DNA of 64,000 nt. It comes from Microbacterium sp. 1.5R. Its GTDB lineage: Bacteria > Actinomycetota > Actinomycetes > Actinomycetales > Microbacteriaceae. The notes below the pieces were generated by a model that saw nothing but the letters and a program-made list of their open reading frames with translations, was not told the DNA's origin and ran no database searches. Shown here piece by piece: positions 47,123 through 57,579 of this stretch. The stretch lies in NCBI RefSeq assembly GCF_001889265.1, contig NZ_CP018151.1, positions 2,666,001-2,730,000 on the forward strand. The letters are read 5' to 3'. How positions within the stretch are numbered: the first letter of the stretch is position 1; every line of letters begins with the position of its first letter. The translations under genes were made by a program, and so were the position numbers.

Positions 47123-47749
47123 TTACTTGACGGATCCGCCAGCCGCCACGATCTTCTGCTCGGCGGAACCCGAGACCTTGTCGACCGCGACGGTGAGCTT
47201 CACGGCGATGTCGCCGTCTCCGAGAACCTTGACCTTCTCGTTCTTGCGAACGGCACCCTTGGCGACCAGGTCGCTGATGGTGACGTCGCCACCCGTGGGG
47301 TACAGCTCCGCGAGCTTCTCCAGGTTGACGACCTGGTACTCGACGCGGAACGGGTTCTTGAACCCGCGCAGCTTCGGGGTGCGCATGTGCAGAGGCATCT
47401 GCCCACCCTCGAAGCCGACGCGAACGGTGTTGCGAGCCTTGGTGCCCTTGGTACCGCGACCCGCGGTCTTACCCTTGGAGCCCTCACCGCGACCGACACG
47501 GGTCTTCGCGGTGTTGGATCCGGGGACCGGACGCAGGTGGTGCACCTTCAGCACGCCGGGGCGGGATGCCGGAGCATCCTTCTTCGGCGCAGCCTTCTTG
47601 GCAGCCGGCTTCTTGACGGCGTCGGCCTTGGCCTCGGTCGCCTTCGCCGGTGCCTTCTTGGCGGCGGGCTTCTTCTCGGCTGCGGCCTTGGGAGCGGCAG
47701 CCTTCTTCGGGGCCTTCTCGGCGCCTGCGGCTTCGTTCTTCTCAGCCAT
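47123..47749 (-). CDS. rplO: 50S ribosomal protein L15 with Lys/Ala-rich N-terminal extension
   Basis: A 208-residue L15; most bacterial L15 proteins have about 145-150 residues. The conserved core starts at [20 protein letters not shown] near residue 66 and includes [20 protein letters not shown] and [20 protein letters not shown]. The first ~64 residues are Lys/Ala/Pro low complexity ([20 protein letters not shown]). Microbacteriaceae L15 proteins commonly have such a tail. The start overlaps the rpmD stop (TAATG). Confidence 0.96.
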   Translation of the reverse strand: MAEKNEAAGAEKAPKKAAAPKAAAEKKPAAKKAPAKATEAKADAVKKPAAKKAAPKKDAPASRPGVLKVHHLRPVPGSNTAKTRVGRGEGSKGKTAGRGTKGTKARNTVRVGFEGGQMPLHMRTPKLRGFKNPFRVEYQVVNLEKLAELYPTGGDVTISDLVAKGAVRKNEKVKVLGDGDIAVKLTVAVDKVSGSAEQKIVAAGGSVK

Positions 47750-47934
47750 TAGTCGATCTCCTCAACCTTGACGAGGTGGGCGACGGTCTTGACGTAACCG
47801 CGCGTCTGCGCGTCGTCGGGGCGAACGGTGCTGTCACCGATTCGCTTCAGACCGAGGCTGCGCAGCGTGTCACGCTGGTTCTGCTTCTCGCTCACCTTGG
47901 ACTTGACCTGCGTGACCTTCAGGCGCGCAGCCAT
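47749..47934 (-). CDS. rpmD: 50S ribosomal protein L30
   Basis: A 61-residue L30 of standard length: [40 protein letters not shown] and [17 protein letters not shown]. It shares one base with the end of rpsE (TGATG) and with the start of rplO, so these three genes are translationally coupled. Confidence 0.98.
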   Translation of the reverse strand: MAARLKVTQVKSKVSEKQNQRDTLRSLGLKRIGDSTVRPDDAQTRGYVKTVAHLVKVEEID

Positions 47935-48629
47935 CAGGCACCTACCTTCTGTGCGGCGATGGCGTCAGCCTCCGCACGGACGAGACGCGCGGGTGCGACC
48001 TGGTCGAACTCGAGGCCACGACGTGCGGCGACCGCACGGGGCTCCTCGAGCATCTTCAGGGCCGTCACCGTCGCGTGCACGATGTTGATCGTGTTCGACG
48101 AGCCGAGCGACTTCGACAGCACGTCGTGGATGCCGGCGCACTCGAGCACGGCGCGAACCGGACCACCGGCGATGACACCGGTACCGGCAGCGGCCGGACG
48201 AAGCAGGACGACGCCTGCTGCGGCCTCACCCTGCACGGGGTGCGGGATGGTGCTGCCGACGCGCGGAACGCGGAAGAAGTTGCGCTTGGCCTCTTCGACA
48301 CCCTTCGAGATCGCCAGAGGGACCTCGCGGGCCTTGCCGTAGCCGACGCCCACCAGACCGTTGCCGTCGCCGACGACCACGAGAGCGGTGAAGCTGAAGC
48401 GACGACCACCCTTCACGACCTTCGAGACGCGGTTGATGGTGACCACGCGCTCGAGGAACTGGTTGTCCCCACGGTCGCGGGAGTTGCGGTCACGGCCACC
48501 CTGGTTGCGGTCGCTACGGCCGCCACGGCGGTTGTCGCGCTGAGACGGCTCTGCCTGCGTGGTGCCGGTGGCAGTCTCGGAAGTGGCAGCTGCCGCTTCG
48601 GTCACTTCGTTCTCCTTGTTGTCACTCAC
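47934..48629 (-). CDS. rpsE: 30S ribosomal protein S5
   Basis: A 231-residue S5; E. coli S5 has 167. The core begins at [20 protein letters not shown] near residue 58 and shows [20 protein letters not shown] and [20 protein letters not shown]. The ~57-residue N-terminal extension is first acidic (Glu/Thr/Ala), then Arg/Gly/Asp-rich ([20 protein letters not shown]). S5 shapes the mRNA entry site and decoding accuracy. The start overlaps rplR by 4 bases. Confidence 0.97.
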   Translation of the reverse strand: MSDNKENEVTEAAAATSETATGTTQAEPSQRDNRRGGRSDRNQGGRDRNSRDRGDNQFLERVVTINRVSKVVKGGRRFSFTALVVVGDGNGLVGVGYGKAREVPLAISKGVEEAKRNFFRVPRVGSTIPHPVQGEAAAGVVLLRPAAAGTGVIAGGPVRAVLECAGIHDVLSKSLGSSNTINIVHATVTALKMLEEPRAVAARRGLEFDQVAPARLVRAEADAIAAQKVGA

Positions 48630-48985
48630 AGTGCCAGACCCCCTTCGCGGGCGCCGTCGGCGATGGCGGCGACACGACCGGCGTAGCGGTTTCCGCCACG
48701 GTCGAACACTGCCTCGGAAACGCCGGCAGACTTCGCACGCTCGGCGAGAAGCTCGCCGACCTTGCGGGCCTTGGCGGTCTTGTCACCCTCGAGCGAACGC
48801 AGGTCGGTCTCGAGCGTCGATGCCGACGCGACGGTGTGACCCTTGCTGTCGTCGACAAGCTGCACGAAGACGTGGCGAGCCGAGCGGTTGACGACGAGAC
48901 GCGGACGCGCCTCGGTGCCGACGACCTTCTTGCGAAGGCGGGCATGACGACGCGCGCGGGCGTCAGACTTTGACTTGAGAGCCAT
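48626..48985 (-). CDS. rplR: 50S ribosomal protein L18
   Basis: A 119-residue L18, which binds 5S rRNA with L5. Landmarks: [40 protein letters not shown] and the C-terminal [20 protein letters not shown]. It overlaps rpsE by 4 bases and starts 2 bases after the rplF stop. Confidence 0.98.
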   Translation of the reverse strand: MALKSKSDARARRHARLRKKVVGTEARPRLVVNRSARHVFVQLVDDSKGHTVASASTLETDLRSLEGDKTAKARKVGELLAERAKSAGVSEAVFDRGGNRYAGRVAAIADGAREGGLAL

Positions 48986-48987
48986 GG

Positions 48988-49524
48988 TTACTTACCACTC
49001 TTTCCGGCCTTGCGACGCACGACCTCGCCGGCGTAACGCACGCCCTTGCCCTTGTACGGCTCGGGCTTGCGGATCTTGCGGATGTTCGCAGCTGCCTCGC
49101 CGACAGCCTGCTTGTCGATACCACTGACGGTGAGCTTGTTGGTGCCCTCGACCGTGAGCGTGATACCGGCGGGCGGGTCGATGAGGACCGGGTGCGAGAA
49201 GCCGAGGGCGAACTCGACCGAGCTGCCCTTCTGAGCGACACGGTAACCGGTTCCGACGACCTCGAGACCCTTGGTGTAGCCCTGGGTCACGCCGATGATG
49301 TTGTTGTTGATGAGCGTGCGGGTCAGGCCGTGAAGCGACCGGGACTCACGCTCGTCGTCGGGACGGGTGACGAGAACCTGGTTCTCCTCGACCGCGACCT
49401 CGATGGGCTTGGCGACCGTCAGGGTGAGCTCACCCTTGGGGCCCTTCACCGCGACCTCACGGCCGTCGACCGAGATGGTCACGCCCGCGGGAACGTCGAT
49501 GGGAAGTCGTCCAATACGCGACAT
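48988..49524 (-). CDS. rplF: 50S ribosomal protein L6
   Basis: A 178-residue L6 of normal length, at the factor-binding region near the sarcin-ricin loop. Landmarks: [40 protein letters not shown] and the C-terminal [20 protein letters not shown]. It lies 6 bases downstream of rpsH. Confidence 0.98.
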   Translation of the reverse strand: MSRIGRLPIDVPAGVTISVDGREVAVKGPKGELTLTVAKPIEVAVEENQVLVTRPDDERESRSLHGLTRTLINNNIIGVTQGYTKGLEVVGTGYRVAQKGSSVEFALGFSHPVLIDPPAGITLTVEGTNKLTVSGIDKQAVGEAAANIRKIRKPEPYKGKGVRYAGEVVRRKAGKSGK

Positions 49525-49530
49525 TTTCGA

Positions 49531-49929
49531 TTACCACACGTAGGCGAGAACTTCTCCGCCCACGCCCTTCTGCTCTGCCTGACGGTCAGTGAGGAGACCG
49601 GAGGAGGTGGACAGGATGGCCACGCCGAGTCCGCCGAGGACCCTGGGCAGCTCGGTGGACTTCGCGTAGACGCGGAGGCCGGGCTTCGACACGCGCTTGA
49701 TGCCCGCGATCGAACGCTCACGGTTGGGGCCGTACTTCAGCTGCAGGGTGAGGTTCGATCCGACGCGAGCGTCAGTCGTCTCCCATCCAGCGATGTAGCC
49801 CTCCTGCTGGAGGATCTCGGCGATGTGCGTCTTGAGCTTGCTCGACGGCAGGGTCACGGAGTCGTGATGCGCCGAGTTCGCGTTGCGCAGACGGGTCAGC
49901 AGATCTGCGACCGGGTCTGTCATTGTCAT
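49531..49929 (-). CDS. rpsH: 30S ribosomal protein S8
   Basis: A 132-residue S8, which binds the central domain of 16S rRNA and in E. coli regulates the spc operon. Landmarks: [20 protein letters not shown] and the C-terminal [20 protein letters not shown], then [12 protein letters not shown]. The start at 49929 has AAAGGAAAA upstream. It follows rplE after a 120-base gap; rpsN, normally between them, is missing. Confidence 0.98.
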   Translation of the reverse strand: MTMTDPVADLLTRLRNANSAHHDSVTLPSSKLKTHIAEILQQEGYIAGWETTDARVGSNLTLQLKYGPNRERSIAGIKRVSKPGLRVYAKSTELPRVLGGLGVAILSTSSGLLTDRQAEQKGVGGEVLAYVW

Positions 49930-50003
49930 TGTTGTTTTCCTTTGTTCATGAGGTTCCGGCTGCCGTTACACGACAGACGGCCTGCGATGACACGCAATCT
50001 TCA

Positions 50004-50009
50004 ATTGTA
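50004..50009 (-). promoter_or_regulatory. -10 candidate before rpsH
   Basis: Minus-strand TACAAT, 75 bases before the rpsH start and 7 bases past the hairpin that follows rplE. No clear -35 is visible because the region is occupied by the hairpin. Confidence 0.3.
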
Positions 50010-50015
50010 CGGGAT

Positions 50016-50042
50016 CGGGCGGGGCGCTGTGCGCCCCGCCCG
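50016..50042 (-). terminator. Strong hairpin between rplE and rpsH
   Basis: A 12-bp perfect G-C stem CGGGCGGGGCGC / GCGCCCCGCCCG with a TGT loop, 7 bases past the rplE stop, at the position where rpsN is usually found. Confidence 0.75.
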
Positions 50043-50049
50043 AAACCGC

Positions 50050-50640
50050 TTACGCCTGGGCGTCTTCCGTACGGAAGGGGAAGCCGAGGTGACGAAGAAG
50101 CGCGCGACCTTCGTCGTCCGTCTTCGCGGTGGTGACGACGGTGATGTCGAAACCGCGAACCCGGTCGATCTTGTCCTGATCGATCTCGTGGAACACGCTC
50201 TGCTCCTGGAGACCGAAGGTGTAGTTGCCGTTTCCGTCGAACTGCTTGCCCGAGAGGCCGCGGAAGTCGCGGATACGGGGCAGAGCGAGCGAGACGAGAC
50301 GGTCCAGGAACTCCCACGCACGGTCACCGCGGAGGGTGACGTGTGCGCCGATGGCCTGGCCCTCGCGCAGCTTGAACTGCGCGATCGACTTGCGAGCCTT
50401 CGTGACGAGCGGCTTCTGACCGGTGATCTTGGTGAGATCGTCGATCGCGCCGTCGATCACCTTGCTGTCGCGGGCCGCTTCACCGACACCGGTGTTCACG
50501 ACGACCTTGACCAGACCGGGGATCTGCATCACGTTGGTGTAGCCGAACTCATCCTGCAGCTTCTGCTGGATCTCGGCCTTGTACTTCGCCTTCAGGCGGG
50601 GCTGGATCTTGCCAGCCACCGCAGCGTCGGTGGTTGCCAT
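50050..50640 (-). CDS. rplE: 50S ribosomal protein L5
   Basis: A 196-residue L5, which binds 5S rRNA and contacts the P-site tRNA. Landmarks: [40 protein letters not shown], and [20 protein letters not shown] near the C-terminus. The start overlaps the rplX stop (TGATG). Confidence 0.98.
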   Translation of the reverse strand: MATTDAAVAGKIQPRLKAKYKAEIQQKLQDEFGYTNVMQIPGLVKVVVNTGVGEAARDSKVIDGAIDDLTKITGQKPLVTKARKSIAQFKLREGQAIGAHVTLRGDRAWEFLDRLVSLALPRIRDFRGLSGKQFDGNGNYTFGLQEQSVFHEIDQDKIDRVRGFDITVVTTAKTDDEGRALLRHLGFPFRTEDAQA

Positions 50641-50999
50641 CAGAGGTCCTTACCTGACTTCTTCGCGTACCGCACACGGACGGTGCGCTTGACGCCGTCC
50701 TTGGTCTGCTCCTCGACCCGGTGGCCGACCTTGGTCGGCTTCTTGGTCGAGGGGTCGACGAGTGCGACGTTCGAGATGTGGATGGAGGCCTCGACAGTCT
50801 CGAGGCCGCCCGTCTTGGTGCCACGCTGCGTCTGTCCGACGCGCGTGTGCTTGGTGACGTAGTTCACGCCTTCGACGATGACGCGGTTCTTGTCGGACAG
50901 GATCTCGAGGACCTTGCCCTGCTTGCCGCGGTCGCCGCCACGCTCCTGCGTGGCTCCGGTGATGACCTGAACCAGGTCACCCTTCTTGATCTTCGCCAT
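50640..50999 (-). CDS. rplX: 50S ribosomal protein L24
   Basis: A 119-residue L24, an assembly-initiating protein with a KOW domain: [51 protein letters not shown]. It starts 3 bases after the rplN stop and is coupled to rplE. Confidence 0.98.
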   Translation of the reverse strand: MAKIKKGDLVQVITGATQERGGDRGKQGKVLEILSDKNRVIVEGVNYVTKHTRVGQTQRGTKTGGLETVEASIHISNVALVDPSTKKPTKVGHRVEEQTKDGVKRTVRVRYAKKSGKDL

Positions 51000-51002
51000 G
51001 AC

Positions 51003-51371
51003 TTAAATAACCTCCGGCGCCAGCGAGACGATCTTCATGAACTTCTTGTCACGAAGCTCGCGACCGACCGGTCCGAAGATACGGGTGCCGCGGGGCTCCC
51101 CGTCGTTCTTCAGGATCACGGCGGCGTTCTCATCGAACTTGATGTACGAGCCGTCGGGACGACGCGTGGACTTGACCGTGCGGACGATGACGGCCTTGAC
51201 CACATCGCCCTTCTTGACGTTGCCGCCGGGGATCGCGTCCTTGACGGTCGCGACGATCGTGTCACCGAGTCCGGCGTAACGACGGCGCGAGCCGCCGAGC
51301 ACACGGATGGTGAGCAGTTCCTTCGCGCCGGTGTTGTCGGCGACCTTGAGGCGGGATTCCTGCTGGATCAC
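51003..51371 (-). CDS. rplN: 50S ribosomal protein L14
   Basis: A 122-residue L14 at the subunit interface, standard length. Landmarks: [40 protein letters not shown] and the C-terminal [20 protein letters not shown]. It overlaps rpsQ by 4 bases. Confidence 0.98.
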   Translation of the reverse strand: MIQQESRLKVADNTGAKELLTIRVLGGSRRRYAGLGDTIVATVKDAIPGGNVKKGDVVKAVIVRTVKSTRRPDGSYIKFDENAAVILKNDGEPRGTRIFGPVGRELRDKKFMKIVSLAPEVI

Positions 51372-51688
51372 TTGGCCTTCTCCAGAATCTCCACCAGACG
51401 CCAGCGCTTCGTGGCGCTGAGCGGGCGGGTCTCGTTGATCAGGACGAGGTCGCCGATGCCGGCGGAGTTCGCCTCATCGTGCGCCTTGACCTTCGAGGTG
51501 CGGCGGATGACCTTGCCGTAAAGCGGGTGCTTCACGCGGTCCTCGACCTCGACCACGATGGTCTTGTCCATCTTGTCGCTGATGACGTAGCCACGACGCG
51601 ACTTGCGGTACCCACGGGCATCCGCATCGCGAACATCGTGCTCTGCGTGCTCAGCCTCGACGGCAGCTTCCTTCTTGGTGGCCATCAC
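51368..51688 (-). CDS. rpsQ: 30S ribosomal protein S17
   Basis: A 106-residue S17. The OB-fold core [20 protein letters not shown] to [15 protein letters not shown] is the usual ~80 residues, preceded by ~26 charged residues. Two consecutive ATGs (51688 and 51685) overlap the rpmC stop; the second gives a TGATG junction and is equally likely. Confidence 0.97.
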   Translation of the reverse strand: MMATKKEAAVEAEHAEHDVRDADARGYRKSRRGYVISDKMDKTIVVEVEDRVKHPLYGKVIRRTSKVKAHDEANSAGIGDLVLINETRPLSATKRWRLVEILEKAK

Positions 51689-52002
51689 TCAGCCTCTTCC
51701 TTCACGGCGTCGTCAGCGGAGTCCGCCTTCTTCGCCTTCGACTTGGTCGCCTTCTTGGCCGGAGCCTCGACCGGAGCGGGCGTCGCACGGATGCCCAGCT
51801 CGCGTTCGCGGATCACGGTGTACAGGCGCGCGATGTCGCGCTTGACGGCGCGGATGCGGCCGTGGCTCTCCAGCTGGCCGGTGGCCGACTGGAAACGGAG
51901 GTTGAACAGCTCCTCCTTGGCCTTACGCAGCTCCTCAACGAGGCGCTGGTCTTCGAACGTGTCGAGCTCTGCCGGAGCGAGCTCCTTGGTGCCGATCGCC
52001 AT
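51685..52002 (-). CDS. rpmC: 50S ribosomal protein L29 with C-terminal extension
   Basis: A 105-residue L29; the usual length is 60-70. The core is [20 protein letters not shown], then [20 protein letters not shown] and [20 protein letters not shown]. The last ~35 residues are Pro/Ala/Lys then acidic ([20 protein letters not shown]). L29 lies at the tunnel exit near trigger factor and SRP docking sites. Its start is coupled to the end of rplP. Confidence 0.97.
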   Translation of the reverse strand: MAIGTKELAPAELDTFEDQRLVEELRKAKEELFNLRFQSATGQLESHGRIRAVKRDIARLYTVIRERELGIRATPAPVEAPAKKATKSKAKKADSADDAVKEEAE

Positions 52003-52421
52003 TACGCGTCGCCCTCCTCGCGCTTGATGATGCGTGCCTTCAGCGGCAGCTTGTGGATTGCTCGGGTGAGGGCCTCGCGAGCGAGCTCCTCATTGACGCC
52101 TGCGACCTCGAAGAGGACGCGACCCGGCTTGACGTTGGCGACCCACCACTCGGGGGAACCCTTACCGGAACCCATGCGGGTCTCGGCAGGCTTCTTGGTG
52201 AGGGGGCGGTCGGGGTAGATGTTGATCCACACCTTTCCACCACGCTTGATGTGACGCGTCATCGCGATACGAGCGGACTCGATCTGACGGTTGGTCACGT
52301 AAGCGGGGGTGAGGGCCTGGATGCCGAAGTCGCCGAAGGAGACCTTCGTGCCACCGGTGGCCTGGCCATCACGCTTGGGGTGATGCTGCTTGCGGTACTT
52401 GACCTTGCGGGGAATAAGCAT
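52002..52421 (-). CDS. rplP: 50S ribosomal protein L16
   Basis: A 139-residue L16 near the A site and peptidyl transferase centre. Landmarks: [60 protein letters not shown]. Coupled to rpsC (its ATG shares a base with the rpsC stop). Confidence 0.98.
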   Translation of the reverse strand: MLIPRKVKYRKQHHPKRDGQATGGTKVSFGDFGIQALTPAYVTNRQIESARIAMTRHIKRGGKVWINIYPDRPLTKKPAETRMGSGKGSPEWWVANVKPGRVLFEVAGVNEELAREALTRAIHKLPLKARIIKREEGDA

Positions 52422-53176
52422 CAGGCAGACGCTCCTTCTGCGACAGGGGCCTCGTTGCGCGGCGCGCGGCGGCGGTCGCCACCACGGTCGTCACGACGGG
52501 ACTTCGGGGCGTTGGCCTGCTCGCGAGCAAGCTCCTTGTTGGTCAGGTCACCCTTGTAGATCCAGACCTTCACGCCGATGCGGCCGAAGGTGGTCTTCGC
52601 CTCGTAGAAGCCGTAGTCGATGTTCGCGCGCAGCGTGTGCAGCGGCACACGACCCTCGCGGTAGAACTCCGAGCGGCTCATCTCGGCGCCGCCGAGGCGG
52701 CCGGAGACCTGGATGCGGATGCCCTTGGCGCCAGCGCGCTGCGCGCCCTGGAGACCCTTGCGCATCGCACGACGGAACGCCACGCGAGCAGACAGCTGCT
52801 CGGCGATGCCCTGTGCGACGAGCTGAGCGTCAGCCTCGGGGTTCTTGACCTCGAGGATGTTCAGCTGGATCTGCTTGCCCGAGAGCTTCTCGAGGTCGCC
52901 GCGGATGCGCTCGGCCTCGGCGCCACGACGACCGATCACGATGCCCGGACGGGCGGTGTGGATGTCGACGCGGACGCGGTCACGGGTGCGCTCGATCTCG
53001 ATGTTCGAGACACCGGCGCGGTCGAGCTGCGTCTTCAGCAGGTTGCGGATCTTGATGTCCTCGGCGACGTAGTCGGCGTAACGCTGACCCGGCTTCGTCG
53101 AGTCCGAGAACCAACGCGACACGTGGTCCGTGGTGATGCCGAGGCGGAAGCCGTACGGGTTTACTTTCTGTCCCAT
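52421..53176 (-). CDS. rpsC: 30S ribosomal protein S3
   Basis: A 251-residue S3 at the mRNA entry channel. Landmarks: [20 protein letters not shown], the KH domain [20 protein letters not shown], and [20 protein letters not shown]. The C-terminal ~30 residues ([20 protein letters not shown]) are a low-complexity tail longer than in E. coli. It is coupled to rplV and rplP. Confidence 0.98.
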   Translation of the reverse strand: MGQKVNPYGFRLGITTDHVSRWFSDSTKPGQRYADYVAEDIKIRNLLKTQLDRAGVSNIEIERTRDRVRVDIHTARPGIVIGRRGAEAERIRGDLEKLSGKQIQLNILEVKNPEADAQLVAQGIAEQLSARVAFRRAMRKGLQGAQRAGAKGIRIQVSGRLGGAEMSRSEFYREGRVPLHTLRANIDYGFYEAKTTFGRIGVKVWIYKGDLTNKELAREQANAPKSRRDDRGGDRRRAPRNEAPVAEGASA

Positions 53177-53574
53177 TACTTGCTCGCCTTCTTGTTGCTG
53201 TCGCTTGCAGCGGCCGGAGCCGCCTCAGGCGTCGAGAGCACGACCGTGATGTGGCTCGTGCGCTTCTTGATCTGGAAAGCGCGACCCTGTGCACGAGGCT
53301 GGAAACGCTTGAGCGTCGTCCCCTCGTCTACGTAGGCGTTAGCCACGTACAGGTCCTGCTCGTCGAGGTACTCGCCGTCACGATCCGCCTTGACCTGTGC
53401 GTTGGCCATGGCCGACGCGACAAGCTTGTAGATCGGCTCACTGGCGCTCTGCTGTGCGAACTTCAGGATCGCCAGAGCCTCCTGGGCCTGCTTGCCCTTG
53501 ATGAGCGCGACGACACGACGAGCCTTCTGAGGGGTCACGCGGATGTGTCGCACGCGTGCGATGGACTCCACCAT
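53176..53574 (-). CDS. rplV: 50S ribosomal protein L22
   Basis: A 132-residue L22 whose beta-hairpin lines the exit tunnel. Start at the ATG 53574 with GGAGAG upstream: [20 protein letters not shown]. The hairpin region is [21 protein letters not shown] short Ala/Pro/Ser-rich tail follows. The gene starts 25 bases after rpsS. Confidence 0.97.
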   Translation of the reverse strand: MVESIARVRHIRVTPQKARRVVALIKGKQAQEALAILKFAQQSASEPIYKLVASAMANAQVKADRDGEYLDEQDLYVANAYVDEGTTLKRFQPRAQGRAFQIKKRTSHITVVLSTPEAAPAAASDSNKKASK

Positions 53575-53599
53575 TTCTCTCTCCTCTATCGCCACCGCG

Positions 53600-53881
53600 T
53601 CAGCGGCGGCGGCCCTTCTTGTCGTCCTTCTCGTGGCCGCGGAAGGTGCGGGTGGGCGCGAACTCGCCCAGTTTGTGGCCGACCATGGTCTCGGACACAA
53701 ACACGGGGATGTGCTTGCGACCGTCGTGGACCGCGATCGTGTGACCCAGCATGGCCGGGATGATCATGGACCGGCGAGACCAGGTCTTGATGACGTTCTT
53801 GGTGCCGGCTTCGTTCTGCACGACCACCTTGCGAAGCAGGTGATCGTCGACGAAGGGGCCCTTCTTAAGACTGCGAGGCAT
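53600..53881 (-). CDS. rpsS: 30S ribosomal protein S19
   Basis: A 93-residue S19 of standard length from the 30S head: [40 protein letters not shown] and [20 protein letters not shown]. It lies 12 bases after rplB. Confidence 0.98.
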   Translation of the reverse strand: MPRSLKKGPFVDDHLLRKVVVQNEAGTKNVIKTWSRRSMIIPAMLGHTIAVHDGRKHIPVFVSETMVGHKLGEFAPTRTFRGHEKDDKKGRRR

Positions 53882-53893
53882 CTTCTCTTACTC

Positions 53894-54733
53894 CTACTTA
53901 CGCTTCTTGCCGGCGTTACGACGACGCACGATGTACTTGTCGCTTTCCTTGTTGGCGTGACGGGTGCGACCCTCAGCCTGGCCCCACGGGGAGACGGGGT
54001 GACGTCCACCGGACGTCTTGCCCTCACCACCACCGTGCGGGTGGTCGACCGGGTTCATCGCGACACCACGGACGGTCGGGCGGACGCCCTTCCAGCGCAT
54101 GCGGCCGGCCTTGCCCCAGTTGATGTTCGACTGCTCGGCGTTGCCGACCTCGCCGATGGTCGCGCGGCAGCGCGCATCGACGTTGCGGATCTCGCCCGAG
54201 GGCAGACGCAGCTGGGCGAAGTTGCCATCCTTGGCCACGAGGCGGACGGATGCACCGGCCGAACGTGCCATCTTCGCGCCGCCACCGGGACGGAGCTCGA
54301 TCGCGTGGATGACGGTACCCGTCGGGATGTTCTTCAGCGGGAGGTTGTTGCCCGGCTTGATGTCGGCACCAGCACCCGACTCGACGACGTCGCCCTGCTT
54401 CAGCTTCGCCGGCGCGAGGATGTAGCGCTTCTCGCCGTCGAAGTAGTGCAGCAGCGCGATGCGTGCCGTGCGGTTGGGGTCGTACTCGATGTGAGCGACG
54501 CGGGCGTCGACGCCGTCCTTGTCATTGCGACGGAAGTCGATGACACGGTACTGGCGCTTGTGGCCACCACCGATGTGACGGGTCGTGATGCGGCCCTGGT
54601 TGTTGCGACCACCGGTCTTCGAGAGCGGGCGCAGCAGCGACTTCTCCGGCGTCGATCGGGTGATCTCGGCGAAGTCAGCCACCGACGAGCCGCGACGGCC
54701 CGGGGTCGTGGGCTTGTACTTGCGAATAGCCAT
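53894..54733 (-). CDS. rplB: 50S ribosomal protein L2
   Basis: A 279-residue L2, needed for subunit joining and peptidyl transfer. Landmarks: [40 protein letters not shown] and the catalytic-region [20 protein letters not shown] with the conserved histidine. Normal length. It lies 20 bases after rplW. Confidence 0.98.
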   Translation of the reverse strand: MAIRKYKPTTPGRRGSSVADFAEITRSTPEKSLLRPLSKTGGRNNQGRITTRHIGGGHKRQYRVIDFRRNDKDGVDARVAHIEYDPNRTARIALLHYFDGEKRYILAPAKLKQGDVVESGAGADIKPGNNLPLKNIPTGTVIHAIELRPGGGAKMARSAGASVRLVAKDGNFAQLRLPSGEIRNVDARCRATIGEVGNAEQSNINWGKAGRMRWKGVRPTVRGVAMNPVDHPHGGGEGKTSGGRHPVSPWGQAEGRTRHANKESDKYIVRRRNAGKKRK

Positions 54734-54753
54734 TATTGTCCTTATCCCCCGGA

Positions 54754-55077
54754 TCAGCCGATTGCCGTGAAGATGTCGATGGTGCCCGACTTCAGGGTCA
54801 CGATGGCGCGCTTGGTGTCCTTGCGCTTGCCGGTGCCGAAGCGGGTGCGACGAGCCTTGCCGACGCGGTTGAGGGTGTTGACCCCTGCGACCTTGACGCC
54901 GAAGATCTTCTCGATGGCGAGCTTGATCTCGGTCTTCGAAGCGCGCGGGTCCACGAGGAAGGTGTACTTACCCTCGTCGATGAGACCGTAGCTCTTCTCG
55001 GACACGACCGGCTTCAGGATGACGTCGCGCGGGTCCTTGTTCAGGGCCGTCTGGAGAACAGATGCCTGCTCGCTCAT
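54754..55077 (-). CDS. rplW: 50S ribosomal protein L23
   Basis: A 107-residue L23, the tunnel-exit protein that docks trigger factor and SRP. Landmarks: [54 protein letters not shown]. It overlaps rplD by 4 bases. Confidence 0.98.
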   Translation of the reverse strand: MSEQASVLQTALNKDPRDVILKPVVSEKSYGLIDEGKYTFLVDPRASKTEIKLAIEKIFGVKVAGVNTLNRVGKARRTRFGTGKRKDTKRAIVTLKSGTIDIFTAIG

Positions 55078-55736
55078 GCGGAGACCTCCTGGTTGGCGCC
55101 GGACTTCGAGGCGATGAAGCCCTCGATCGCGGCCTGGGTGAAGACGATGTCGTCGGAGACGAGAACGTCGTAGGCGTTGAGCTGGTCGAACGTCAGAACG
55201 TGAACGTTGCTGAGGTTGCGGATGCTCTTGAGCGCGAGCTCGTCGTTGCGCACGATGACGACCAGGACGTTCTTCGACGTGGCGACCTGCGAGAGGAAGC
55301 TCACGGCTGCCTTCGTCGAGGGGGCGCCATCGGTGCCGAACGTGTCGATCACGTGCAGACGGTCCCCGCGGAAGCGATCGCTGAGTGCACCACGGAGGGC
55401 TGCGGCGATCATCTTCTTGGGGGTGCGCTGCGAGTAGTCGCGCGGCTTGGGGCCGTGCACGATTCCACCACCGGTCATGTGCGGCGCGCGGATCGAGCCC
55501 TGACGGGCGTTACCCGTGCCCTTCTGCTTGAAGGGCTTGCGGCCTGCACCCGAGACCTCACCGCGACGCTTGGTCGAGTGGGTTCCCTGGCGAGCCGCCG
55601 CGAGCTGCGCGACGACGACCTGGTGGATGAGCGGGATGTTCGTCTTGGCGTCGAACAGTTCGGCGGGAAGCTCGATCGAGCCAGCCTTCTTGCCGTCTGC
55701 CTTGAGGACGTCAAGCGCGAGAGTGGAGTCAGCCAT
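55074..55736 (-). CDS. rplD: 50S ribosomal protein L4
   Basis: A 220-residue L4 with its tunnel loop [20 protein letters not shown], then [20 protein letters not shown]. In E. coli L4 represses the S10 operon. A C-terminal [20 protein letters not shown] segment is normal. The gene begins 2 bases after the rplC stop. Confidence 0.98.
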   Translation of the reverse strand: MADSTLALDVLKADGKKAGSIELPAELFDAKTNIPLIHQVVVAQLAAARQGTHSTKRRGEVSGAGRKPFKQKGTGNARQGSIRAPHMTGGGIVHGPKPRDYSQRTPKKMIAAALRGALSDRFRGDRLHVIDTFGTDGAPSTKAAVSFLSQVATSKNVLVVIVRNDELALKSIRNLSNVHVLTFDQLNAYDVLVSDDIVFTQAAIEGFIASKSGANQEVSA

Positions 55737-55738
55737 GA

Positions 55739-56398
55739 TCAGGCACCCTTCACTGCGTTGCGGACGTAGACGATGCGACCACGAGCACCGGGGACGGCGC
55801 CCTTGACGAGCAGCAGACCCTTCTCGATGTCGACGGCGTGCACCGTGAGGTTGAGGACGGTCACGCGCTCGCCACCCATACGGCCGGCCATGCGCATGCC
55901 CTTGAAGACGCGGCTCGGGGTCGACGATGCGCCGATGGAGCCGGGCTTGCGGTGGTTGCGGTGCGAACCGTGCGAAGCCGAGACGCCCTTGAAGTTGTGA
56001 CGCTTCATGACACCGGCGAAGCCCTTGCCCTTGCTCGTGCCGACGACGTCGACGAGCTGGCCGGCTTCGAAGGTGCCGTCGACCGTGAGCTCCTGGCCCA
56101 GCGAGTAGTCAGCGGCATCCGCGGTGCGGATCTCGGTGACGTGACGACGCGGCGTGACGCCGGCGGCCTCGAAGTGAGCGGTCAGCGGCTTGTTCACCTT
56201 GCGCGGGTCGATCTGGCCGTACGCGATCTGCACGGCGTTGTAGCCGTCCTTCTCGGGGGTACGGATCTGCGTGACCACGTTCGAGGCGAGCTCGATGACG
56301 GTGACGGGAACGAGCTTGCCGTTCTCGTTCCACACCTGGGTCATGCCGAGCTTGGTGCCGAGCATGCCCTTGGAAATCTTGGAGTTGATGTCAACCAT
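55739..56398 (-). CDS. rplC: 50S ribosomal protein L3
   Basis: A 219-residue L3, start at the ATG 56398 with GAGGT upstream. Landmarks: [20 protein letters not shown], the central extension [20 protein letters not shown] reaching the peptidyl transferase centre, and [13 protein letters not shown]. It lies 8 bases after rpsJ. Confidence 0.98.
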   Translation of the reverse strand: MVDINSKISKGMLGTKLGMTQVWNENGKLVPVTVIELASNVVTQIRTPEKDGYNAVQIAYGQIDPRKVNKPLTAHFEAAGVTPRRHVTEIRTADAADYSLGQELTVDGTFEAGQLVDVVGTSKGKGFAGVMKRHNFKGVSASHGSHRNHRKPGSIGASSTPSRVFKGMRMAGRMGGERVTVLNLTVHAVDIEKGLLLVKGAVPGARGRIVYVRNAVKGA

Positions 56399-56406
56399 GT
56401 CCGACC

Positions 56407-56715
56407 TCAGAGCTTGATCTCGATGTTGACATCGGCAGGCAGGTCGAGACGCATCAGCGAGTCGACAGCCTTCGGCGTCGGGTCGACGATGTCGATCAGA
56501 CGCTTGTGGGTGCGCATCTCGAAGTGCTCGCGGCTGTCCTTGTACTTGTGGGGCGACCGGATGACGCACACGACGTTCTTCTCGGTCGGAAGGGGCACGG
56601 GGCCGACGACTGTTGCGCCCGCACGGGTCACGGTGTCGACGATCTTGCGTGCGGACGTGTCGATGACCTCGTGGTCATACGACTTCAGGCGAATGCGGAT
56701 CTTCTGTCCCGCCAT
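56407..56715 (-). CDS. rpsJ: 30S ribosomal protein S10 (NusE)
   Basis: A 102-residue S10, start ATG 56715: [40 protein letters not shown] and the C-terminal [16 protein letters not shown]. Besides its 30S role it binds the NusG C-terminal domain and NusB in antitermination, linking to nusG at 5786. First gene of the superoperon, preceded by a long non-coding stretch. Confidence 0.98.
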   Translation of the reverse strand: MAGQKIRIRLKSYDHEVIDTSARKIVDTVTRAGATVVGPVPLPTEKNVVCVIRSPHKYKDSREHFEMRTHKRLIDIVDPTPKAVDSLMRLDLPADVNIEIKL

Positions 56716-57151
56716 TGTCTGCTCTCTCTCTTTAAGCGTCTTACCGACCTGGGCCGGGTGACCCAGGGGCATTGGACGCACGTCGGCGCTGTTCGCGCCT
56801 CGGCACTCGAACGGCTCTCGCGAGTCGATCTGCTGCACCACTGTTCTGCTGTCATCCCGCACGCCTCGGCGAGCGGATGTCCGACCTCCGCCGCGCACGG
56901 CGAAGCCCTCGTGATGAAGATGTCGGGATCGTTCTGCCACCCGCGGCCTAGGTCCCTGCGCGTCTGCGCCGCCTATGCACTGTCGTGATGGTGATCCGGC
57001 TGACGCTGAGCGCGCCGGAATGTCGAACCTGTCTATTCTGCCACGGCCGATTTCACTTGTGCAAACCCGGGCGTGTCGCAGTCGCTGAGCATCCCCTGAG
57101 TGCGCACCCCAGCCGTCGGATCGGCGCCTCTGATCGACGCCGCCGACGACC

Positions 57152-57167
57152 CCTCAGCGCGCTGAGG
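57152..57167. repeat. 16-base perfect palindrome
   Basis: CCTCAGCGCGCTGAGG, fully self-complementary, 4 bases from the stronger hairpin at 57171. Possible regulator site or part of a folded RNA. Confidence 0.6.
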
Positions 57168-57170
57168 AGA

Positions 57171-57202
57171 GCGGGGCGAGGCATCCCCATGCCTCGCCCC
57201 GC
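57171..57202. terminator. Orphan hairpin upstream of the S10 operon
   Basis: A 14-bp perfect stem GCGGGGCGAGGCAT / ATGCCTCGCCCCGC with loop CCCC. It is not near any stop codon. It may end an unannotated small RNA or be part of the rpsJ leader. Confidence 0.55.
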
Positions 57203-57518
57203 TTGGGGAGGGCGTTCAGTGCGAGGGGGCACACCGAACGCGAGGACTCCGGCGTGAAGGGACGCCGGGTTCCTCGACCGAGGGCGCGGCGAAGAGACCG
57301 CCGCGCGGGCGGGAAGACGTCTGAGCGCACAGAGTGCGCGCGTCGCACGATGATCCCCAAAATCGTTATCCCCAGTTTGACGCGGCGAACCGCGTGAATT
57401 CGGGAAGTCGAACCCCTTCGACATCCCTGATCGCAAGTTCCCCAGGCGATCGTCATCCATTCTAAGGGAACCCGGACGTGAAACGCGATACCGGCGGGCC
57501 GAATACTTGGTGCCGCAC

Positions 57519-57563
57519 GCAGAGGAGCGGCGACTCCCCCGTGGGGGGAATCGCCGCTCTGCG
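57519..57563 (-). terminator. Terminator of the small antitoxin-family gene
   Basis: A long imperfect stem: GCAGAGGAGCGGCGA pairs with TCGCCGCTCTGC after one bulge, with an inner CCCCC-GT-GGGGG. It begins 16 bases past the stop at 57580. Confidence 0.75.
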
Positions 57564-57579
57564 TCTCAGACGCGTGGTC

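Larger units (their letters stand above)
56716..57518. other. Long non-coding stretch upstream of rpsJ
   Basis: About 800 bases without a supported gene. It should contain the promoter and leader of the ribosomal superoperon. The only strong structures are a 16-base perfect palindrome at 57152-57167 and the hairpin at 57171-57202. No promoter could be assigned with confidence, and no known RNA family was recognised. Confidence 0.6.

Noticed and set aside
49930..50049. Possible hidden rpsN
   Set aside because: The gap is 120 bases, S14 needs about 186, and no zinc-site CxxC or S14 motif is found on the strand.
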